A stretch of DNA of 64,000 nt from Lepiota brunneoincarnata (taxonomy: Eukaryota > Basidiomycota > Agaricomycetes > Agaricales > Agaricaceae). A program made the position numbers and the translations under genes. The stretch spans positions 1 through 64,000 of the forward strand of contig JAEBUN010000046.1 in NCBI GenBank assembly GCA_023014365.1, in the 5' to 3' direction. The notes beneath the pieces are model-generated. The model did no database searches and had not been told where the DNA came from. It saw only the letters and a program-made list of their open reading frames with translations. Positions 56,725 through 64,000 of the stretch are shown in pieces (the stretch's first letter is position 1; every line of letters begins with the position of its first letter).

Positions 56725-57783
56725 TGTTATGATCCGTGCTCCTTCTGTATCCGAGGATAACTGGAGACGGCCTTCAACACTCTAACAAGGTGTCCGAGGA
56801 CTGGTTTGGCCATTTATAGAGCTTAGTGGATCGCACTCAATGAGATAACAAGGAAGGACGCCAAGTTAGGCAGAGAGGTACACGACCGCTGTTAACAAGA
56901 TTAAAGCTTAGGGCTTTAATCTCTACTTGTACAGGCCTTATATACCTATGAGGTGCTATATACTCGTTAGTACTGGCGTTCTATGTCGGCGCAGTCCTAC
57001 TGATGCACTCTGGCGTGCATCCTAGTGTAGATATTACATGAGTCAGTACTCTTGCTAGCTGTGCGGTTCCATGCTTCCTTGAATAAGTCTCCCATTGTAT
57101 TCATGAGCCTCTCCGTTCCGCTCTCCTCCTGGTGTACCGTACGGAGGTTTGGATCGTGCTCTCGTATCCGAGGATATGGAGACGCTTCACACCTGCAAGG
57201 GTCCGAGACGGTGGCTTAAAGCTTAGGATCGCGCTCATGAATACGAGGGGAGACGCCAAGTAAGCAGAGAGGTAACGAGTAACAGATAAAGCTTGGGCTT
57301 AATCTTACTTGTACAGGCTATATACTTGCGGTGCTTACGGTATAGTCTGGCTGTCTACTGTCGTGGCATCCTGCCTATTCGGCTGATGGCATCCTAGCGT
57401 TATTTATATTACAATGAGTCAGTACTCTCGCTACTGCTGTGCGATGTTCCATCGCTTTCCTCTGACTCATAATCTCTCTTCTCCCGATTGTATCTCCATG
57501 GAGTCTCTCTCCATTCTCGCTCTCCATTCTCTCGTGCTTCCATCCGTATCGGAGGTTGGGTCGGTTGATCCAGTGGTTATCTTCCTCGTCCTCGGGGTAT
57601 TCCAATATATCCTCCAAGGTTATCTCCATTCCTGCTTCTCTCGCCAGGTCCTGCATGGCGGTGTAATATTCCCCTTCCTCGTTTTCGTATTCTTGTGCCC
57701 GTAATTGGTCTGTAGTCTCCTGTACCCATCTTGTAAAGTCGAACAGTAGTTCTTGTTCCTCCCGGTCTGGACTGTTCATAACA
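56725..57783 (-). repeat. Error-rich duplicated LTR at the Gypsy-2 right end
   Basis: A first LTR starts at 56725 and degrades from about 56775. A second pass through the LTR start begins near 57152, and only from about 57380 does sequence quality return, ending cleanly at 57783. The damage is dominated by dropped single bases, which points to unpolished reads rather than evolution. Confidence 0.75.
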
Positions 57784-58262
57784 ACAAATGGAGTTTATTG
57801 GGGTAGTTGCGGATACCCTGCAGATTCTCCAGAAGATACCCAAACAATCAGGACTTGGCTCATCATGAAGGGTGTGAGGGGATGAATTACATTGACATAG
57901 ATAGGATTTGGAGTATCCTCAAGCTGAAGAGAGAGTTGAGAGTTGGGACAGTAGTAGTCTGGAATCTTTGGGTCTGAAGGCAACATGACCTAAAGGTGTT
58001 GAACTGAGTAGAGTCAATAGTATCAGTGACACACTGATCACTAGTCACTAGCTTGAGTTGATCAACAATCACTGATGTATTTACATGTTGTTAATAATAG
58101 TGTGATTTGATAAGCCCACTGATTTGGTCAAGTGTAAAGGTTCTTCGTATGTAACTCCCCTTCACATAATAGGATTTGGCTAGTCTAAGGTCCCATCCTG
58201 TCAAAATGGACATGAGGTGTGAAACTCGGTGTCCACTAATTGACATCCCCAAGGGATGGGTG
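57784..58262. other. CpG-poor spacer right of Gypsy-2
   Basis: About 480 bp with no supported gene. Minus-strand frames (57795-57986, 58091-58288) lack recognisable motifs. It does not continue the sequence left of Gypsy-2. Confidence 0.4.
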
Positions 58263-58264
58263 TA

Positions 58265-59856
58265 CAGTAGCTGCCAAAACCTTTCCAATATTCTCCAGGT
58301 CTCAACTATTCCTTGAATAGCTCTAGATATACTAAAGCTAGAGATCTCATATTTTAAATATATATACCCCTATATCCTATCTACTAATTGATCTAGTAAT
58401 GATTACATAATATTCTATATTTGGAAGTCAATGAATGAAACAATATTTATCATACATTGGAAAGGTTTTGGAACTCTTAATTTTGTTTAATGTAATCAAA
58501 TAAATGCAAATAAAATCATGTGACCCTATAGGATAATGTAAATATATAGATGCTTACTTCCTATACTTAACCCAACTTTCCAACCTACCATACTCTACCA
58601 TAAGGTCACTTTCTACTACCCAGATCAATCACATTCTCTCTCTCTTGGACAAAGGAATTTCTGCTGCCCAAATCTCTTCTACTATAGGCCTAGGCCTTAG
58701 TACTATATCCAGACTTCACTCCAAACATCAATGAACACTCTCCAAGTCTGTTGGTAGCCATCCATCCAAGCTTTCCTCCTGTGATACCCACTATGCTGTC
58801 AAACTCATCACCTCCCAAAAGGCCAATAATACTGTTCAGGTTACCAAATCACTCCAACACATGACCTAGCAATCTCTTTCTACCAATACCATTTGCAGGG
58901 GACTCAAAAGAGCTGGAATGAAAGCTGTAGTCAAAGTGAAACAACCTTTTCTCAGCTTGGCTCACTAGCAGAAGAGAATGGAGTGGGCTGAGACATATGT
59001 CAACTGGACTTTGGAAGACTGGAAGAGGGTAGTTTGGTCAGATGAAACCAAAATCAACCATTTGAGATCAGATGGAAGGCATTGGGTTTGGAAAAGAGGG
59101 TCAGAGAAGCTGAAAAGTAGGCTGGTAAATGGAACTAGGAAGTTTGGAGGAGGTTCTATCATGGTCTAGGGCTACATGTTATGGGAAGGAGGGGGAATCC
59201 CATGCAGAATTGAGGGGAAGATGGATGCTAACCTTTCTACCAGCATTTTGAAGCATGAACTGCAGGAAAGCCTTAGGTGGTACAAGCAGAAGGTGGGAGA
59301 TATTGTCTTCTAACAAGATAATGATCCCAAGCACAAGAGCCAAACAGCTACAAAGTGGTTTAAAAGGGCTAAAATGGAGGTTATGGTATGGCCCCTACAG
59401 TCTCCTGACCTCAAGCCTATTGAACACCTATGGACTTATATCAAAAGGAGGCTGGAGGAGTATGATACTCTTTCTGGAGGAATATTGGAGTTGTGGGAGA
59501 GGACAGAGGTGGAGTGGAATAAGATTCCACCTTCAGTGTGTCAGAATTTGATTGAAAGTATGCCTAGAAGGGTTCAGGCTATTTTGGAGACTAGGGGGGA
59601 GCTGTACCAAGTACTAAATACCCATAATTGTATATTTTGTTTACTGAGTTCCAAACCTTTCCAATGCACTATAAATATTGTTTAATTTGTTGAATTCCAA
59701 ATATAGAATATTATGTAATCATTGCTAGATCAATTAGTAGATAGGATATAGGGGTATATATATTTAAAAAATGAGATCTCTAGCTTTAGTATATCTAGAG
59801 CTATTCAAGGAATAGTTGAGACCTGGAGAACATTGGAAAGGTTTTGGCAGCTACTG
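58265..59856 (+). mobile_element. Tc1/mariner element Tc1-1, complete but inactive
   Basis: 1592 bp flanked by TA. Ends CAGTAGCTGCCAAAACC in inverted orientation, terminal repeats about 211 bp (58265-58476 and 59646-59856). I find no CpG dinucleotide in the whole element. Each terminal repeat is bounded by an outer and an inverted inner copy of CCAAAACCTTTCCAAT. Confidence 0.92.
58591..59685 (+). pseudogene. Tc1 transposase with five stops, no frameshift
   Basis: DDE transposase in one uninterrupted frame. A helix-turn-helix N-terminus (ILSLLDKGISAAQISST) is followed by catalytic motifs VVWSDETKIN, QDNDPKHKS and DLKPIEHLW, with all three acidic residues intact. Stops at 58732 (TGA), 58867, 58966 and 59167 (TAG) and 59311 (TAA) can each arise from one C-to-T or G-to-A change. 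The lack of indels with complete CpG loss points to silencing-linked deamination. Confidence 0.9.
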
Positions 59857-59858
59857 TA

Positions 59859-60890
59859 CATAACATCTAATTACTTATATATTATAATTCGTTACTAACT
59901 AATAAGTGATCTGTCACTTTATTTAAAAAAAGGAGCAGTGAAGGCAGCTCACAGAGCTCGCAGTCACGGCACTTGGAGTGCAGCCTTCCGTTACTCATGT
60001 GACATCCAGCTGTCTTTACGTCTGTTTCACAATGTTTACCCTTTGCTCACCTACAGAAATAAACAAATATGCCATGTAGATAACAGGGCCATGGAGGCCC
60101 ACTCGACTCTTTTCCTTAAACCGTCAGCTCTCTCTAGCGTGACGTGACCCACCATAGGTTTGCACTCGCTGTCACATGAACCGCTCAGCTCTGCCATAAT
60201 CCTCCGACTTTCCAAATGCTTTTTTCCCCTTTCGTTGTTTGCGCAGATTCTGAACGATGAACTTGTCGTACCTCATCCAATGTAAAAGTCACCACTACGC
60301 CCAGGCCCGCCAGGGCCCCAGCTAATTGACTTACCCGAGCAACACTGGATCGCTCGGCTCGCGACGGAATCAAATACAGCGCTGGCTCTACCGGCACCAT
60401 CCCCCTCCAGTTCCCTTGGGTGTTCCTTCTGTCCCACGCAAGCCATGGCCATACCCTCGCCTCTGTGCCCACCCCATGGTTTCGCCGTCACCTCTTCTAG
60501 GCCCCGGCGCCCACCCTGGTGAAAGGAACGCCTTTGTCCGTTTTGGGGGCATGCCCACCCTCACCTCCCTTCTAATGGTGATTTTCCCATCGCTTCAAGT
60601 CTCATGCAGCAGGCTCATGCCGAACTTCGTTCCTTCGCCCGCTCGATATCGTCGTTCCGCGTGATTCACCAACTTTGTGTCTTGTTATACAGTAGCTCCC
60701 AACTCACCACAGCAATTTCTGGGCAACGTTTTAGCGGGGTCATATTCAAAGCCAAATCACATGCTTTGCCCGCACCCCGCAGTGTGAATGTAGCTGGGTT
60801 AGTGCAAGCACTTCTGGTCTGCGACACCGCATTGGGCTTAGGCAAACTATGATCTATTTTACTCTGTGCCTATGCGGATTAGTCATTGCA
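59859..60890. other. Region upstream of the TPR-CHAT gene
   Basis: No firm gene. Around 60604-60852 a frame ending NVAGLVQALLVCDTALGLG may be an upstream exon of the CHAT gene. The rest is unassigned. CpG content returns to host levels. Confidence 0.35.
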
Positions 60891-60893
60891 CAG

Positions 60894-63800
60894 CCACGAC
60901 CAGCTGCTCGGTTGTTCATCAAACTGAGTAAGTGTGATGTACTCTCTTACACCGATCTCCGACTGATTGTGTCCCTAGTTATCGTTTGAGTACCACAACT
61001 TTTCTCCAAGTTTGCTTTCATTAGGCTAATTGTCGTGTCTGGCTCACTTTAGCTGCACCAATAACCTACGACACATCGAAAGTTATGGCCCATATCAACC
61101 TTGCACGCGCGCGAGATGAGTGTGATAACAACTCAACCAAGGCGGAGCTATTCGCCAGAACTGGGAGTACCTTCTACGATCAGTTTGAGCAAAAGGGGGC
61201 GCTTATCCACCTCGAGAAAGCAATTATGAATCAGCAGCAGGCCGTATCACTTACCCCAGATTATCATCCCGACAAACCGACGTACCTCAACAGCCTTGGG
61301 AGTTCTTTGGGGACTCGGTTTATGCGCAAGGGGATACTGAGCGACCTTGATGAGGCAATCAAGAACCAGCAGCAGAGTGTGTCGCTCATCCCCGATGGTC
61401 ATCCCGAAAAACCGATGTACCTCAATAATCTTGGGATTTCTTTTGGGAATCGGTTCGGGCATACGGGGGTGCTAAGCGACCTCGAAGAGGCAATCGGATA
61501 TCAGCGGCAGGCGGTGTCACTCATCCCAGTTGGTCATCCTGGAAAGCCGCTATGCCTCAGTAGCCTTGGAAATTCCTTGAGGACTCGGTTTAGATACATG
61601 GGAGCATTGAGCGACCTCGAGGGGGCAATAAAGCTTCAACAAAAGGCGGTCTCCCTCACTCCAGATGATCATCCCCAAAAGCCGATGTACCTCAACAGCC
61701 TCGGAATTTCGTTTGAGAGTCTTTTTGGGCACACGGGTGCACTTAATGACCTTGAGAAGGCAATTACGAATACGCAGAAGGCAGTCTCGCTCACCCCAGA
61801 CGGCGATCCAGACAGACCAAGGCGATACAACAGCCTGGGTATTTCTTTCGGGAGTCGATTTCGGCACACAGAGTCTTTGGATGACCTCGAGGCGGCAATC
61901 ACGAACCAGCGGCAGGCAGTGCTACTCACTCCAGATGGCCATCCCAACAAACCAGGTTACCTCAACAACCTTGGGAGTTCCTTTGGGACTAGATTCCTGC
62001 ACATAGGAACGCTGACCGACCTCGAGGAGGCAATTAAATATCAACAGCAAACAGTATTGCTCACCCCTGATGGTCATCCCGAAAAACCAATGTACCTAGG
62101 CAACCTCGGTATTTCCTTCGGGACCAGGTTTAGGCGCATAGGGATACTGAGCGACCTCGACGAGGCTATCAAGTATCAACAACAGGCACTGTTGCTTACC
62201 CCAGATAATCACACTCACAAACCAAGCCAGTACAACAGCCTCGGGATTTCCTTTGGGAGACGATTTCAGCGCACAGGCGCACTGGGCGATCTTGAGGCGG
62301 AAATCAGGAATCAGCAGCAGGCAGTGTCACGTACCTCAGATGGTCATCCTGACAAGCCGATTTACCTTAACAGCCTTGGGATCTCGTTCGGGACGCGGTT
62401 TAGGCGCACGGGGACACCCAGCGACCTCGAAGAGGCGATCAAGACACACCAGCAGGCGGTGTCGCTCACCCTAGACGGCCATCTTGAGAAACCAAGGTAC
62501 CTCACCAATCTTGGGATTTCCTTTGGGACTAGGTTTAAATCCACAGGCGCGCTGGGTGACCTCGAGGATGCAATCACGAACCAGCAGCTGGCAGTTTCGC
62601 TCACTCCCGATAGTCATCCCGACAAACCCATATGGCTTGACAACCTCGGTATTTCCCTTGAAAGTCGGTTCGGGCGCACAGGAGCGCTGAGCGACCTCGA
62701 GGAGGCGATCAAGTATCAGCGGCAGACAGTATCGATTATACCAGATGGTCATGCTGACAGACCGATGTACCTCGTCAATCTTGGGACTTCCATTGAGAGT
62801 CGATTTGGGCATACCAAGTCATCAAATGACTTGGATGAAGCGATTTCACATTTCCAGTCAGCTGCGACATCCAACATTGGCTCGCCGTCACTTCGCTCTC
62901 ATGCTTCTCGGCGATGGGCTCGTTTAGAAGCAAAGCGGGATCCCCCTTCTGCATTATTCGCATATCGCCGAGCGATCGATCTCATCGCACAAGTTGCTTG
63001 GATTGGAGATCCCATCGATACACGCCACTCCCAGCTCAAAGAGCTTGGTGACATCCCGAGAGAGGCTGCTGCATTTGCTCTTGATTTCGGCCATTCAGAT
63101 CTTGCGCTCGAGTGGCTTGAACAAGGACGCTCGGTTGTCTGGAACCAGTTGCTCAGCCTCCGAGCCTCAATCCATGACCTCCATCAAGCGCACCCCGACA
63201 TCTGCATCGAGTTCACACAAGTCTCACAAGAGCTCCAGAGTGCTGTCACACGAGGGCGCGCCATGAGCCTATCTGATAATGCCAACATCTCACTCGAGGA
63301 AGAAACTCGACGCCACCATCGCCTTGCGGAGAAGTGGGATTCGCTCGTGGAGAAGATCAGATCTCTTCCAGATTTTGAAGACTTCCTTCTCCCCAAGAAA
63401 GTCTCGGTATTGAAGAAAGCCGCAAGTTCCGGTCCTATCGTTGTCATCAACGCCCATCAGCTCCGCTGCGACGCACTGGTGCTCGAGCAAGGCAGAGACA
63501 AAGTACTCCATATCCCGTTAAATAACCTTCGTTACGAGGACGTGGAGAATATGCGGAAATCAATGAGACAGTATCTCGCAAACCCTCGTCATGCTCAGAG
63601 ATGGACAGACCGTGCTGGTGCCCCAGTCCCAGTAAGTGGACCGCGTATGGCGGGGGTTCTCGAGAGGATCTATTCGGTTATCGTAGATCCCATTCTTCGA
63701 GGCTTGGGTTTGGCGGTAAGAGTTGCTCGCTCCTAATTATGAATACACTCGCTGACATCGGTTCGCAGGTAACCGGATCCGACGCCATGAACCTTCCTCA

Positions 63801-64000
63801 TATTTGGTGGTGTCCGACAGGCCCCCTCACCTTCCTTCCACTTCACGCCGCCTGCCGCAAGGTCGGAACCAGAATGGATGGAATTTTCAACTTTGCTGTC
63901 TCTTCATACACACCGACAGTCAACGCCCTGCTCGAGGCAAGAGCAGTGAAACCACGGCCGTTCAATCAACTTGTCGGTATTGCCATGACCGACACACCAG
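60894..64000 (+). CDS. TPR-CHAT protein, truncated by the window end
   Basis: Resolved exons: 60894-60927 (PRPAARLFIKL), 61053-63715 and 63769 onward, joined in phase by GT-AG introns. The ATG at 61085 is therefore probably internal (it is preceded in frame by APITYDTSKV). Twelve tandem 45-residue tetratricopeptide-type units (61199-62818; consensus DLEEAIxxQQQAVSLTPDGH) are followed by a degenerate repeat, a helical linker (ALEWLEQGRSVVWNQLLSLR) and the start of a CHAT protease-like domain (IWWCPTGPLTFLPLHAA, SSYTPTVNALL). The expected catalytic His and Cys motifs would lie beyond 64000. CHAT is a caspase-like fold. In fungi such repeat proteins are thought to act in signalling or self/non-self responses, but the role here is inferred. 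Confidence 0.92.
61199..62818 (+). repeat. Coding tandem repeat, 12 x 135 bp
   Basis: Twelve consecutive units of exactly 45 codons with no length variation. Most differ at scattered positions but keep the framework DLxxAIxxQxxAV and YLNxLGxSFxxRF. Confidence 0.93.

Larger units (their letters stand above)
49174..57783 (-). mobile_element. Gypsy-2: second chromovirus copy with indels and abnormal 5' end
   Basis: Same family and orientation as Gypsy-1 and near identical over most of its length. The flanks do not form a target duplication (CGATG at 49169-49173 versus ACAAA after 57783). Single-base differences from Gypsy-1 break all ORFs: +1 near 50502, 52213, 52234, 52404, 53772, 53839 and 55452, and -1 near 52495. 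Several lie in homopolymers. The three nonsense changes of Gypsy-1 are absent here. The right end holds two partial LTRs in tandem with many small deletions. Confidence 0.9.

Noticed and set aside
1..64000. CRISPR arrays, bacterial operons or ribosome-binding sites
   Set aside because: Gene structure is intron-rich and eukaryotic. No array of short regular repeats with unique spacers was seen; the regular 135-bp repeats at 61.2-62.8 kb are coding TPRs.

Overview
The window looks like a chromosome segment of a filamentous basidiomycete, probably an Agaricomycete. The evidence is the gene structure (many introns of about 50-60 nt with GTRNGT donors), a Tf1/sushi-like chromodomain Ty3/gypsy retrotransposon, Tc1/mariner and PIF/Harbinger transposons, a TPR-CHAT protein, small cysteine-containing secreted proteins, and methylation-like loss of CpG in old transposons. 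I cannot name the species.

Layout. 1-2.4 kb: two host genes on the minus strand, malic enzyme (3' end outside the window) and a MARVEL-domain membrane protein. 2.5-6.2 kb: three tandem copies of a spliced-looking gene-like repeat (family A), one carrying a solo LTR. 6.3-16.1 kb: a solo LTR and then a full gypsy chromovirus (Gypsy-1, minus strand, TSD GCTAC). 18-27.5 kb: a duplicated and decaying block that contains two more family-A copies and exon fragments resembling the N-terminus of an ABCC-type ABC transporter, with two 175-194 bp solo LTRs. 27.8-38.4 kb: the main host-gene interval, with two paralogous small secreted proteins, a berberine-bridge-type FAD oxidase (588 aa when spliced), a candidate Kex2-processed secreted peptide precursor, and a few unrecognised genes. 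41-49 kb: an almost CpG-free old transposon nest, in which a Harbinger element was hit by a small solo LTR and by a Tc1 element, and the Tc1 element was then hit by a gypsy solo LTR. 49.2-57.8 kb: a second gypsy chromovirus (Gypsy-2) with single-base indels and an error-rich duplicated LTR that looks like unpolished or misassembled sequence. 58.3-59.9 kb: a complete but dead Tc1 element. 60.9-64 kb: a TPR-CHAT gene that runs off the end.

The most informative points are these. (1) The gypsy family carries a Tf1-type self-priming signature: the RNA 5' end predicted from the TATA box is perfectly complementary over 12 nt to the primer site next to the 5' LTR. (2) Its third ORF continues into the U3 part of the 3' LTR. 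(3) Two unrelated Tc1 elements share an unusual end structure, with the terminal motif repeated in inverted orientation at the inner edge of each end. (4) Insertion order can be read from perfect target-site duplications and one empty site. All product names rest on motifs read by eye. No database search was possible.
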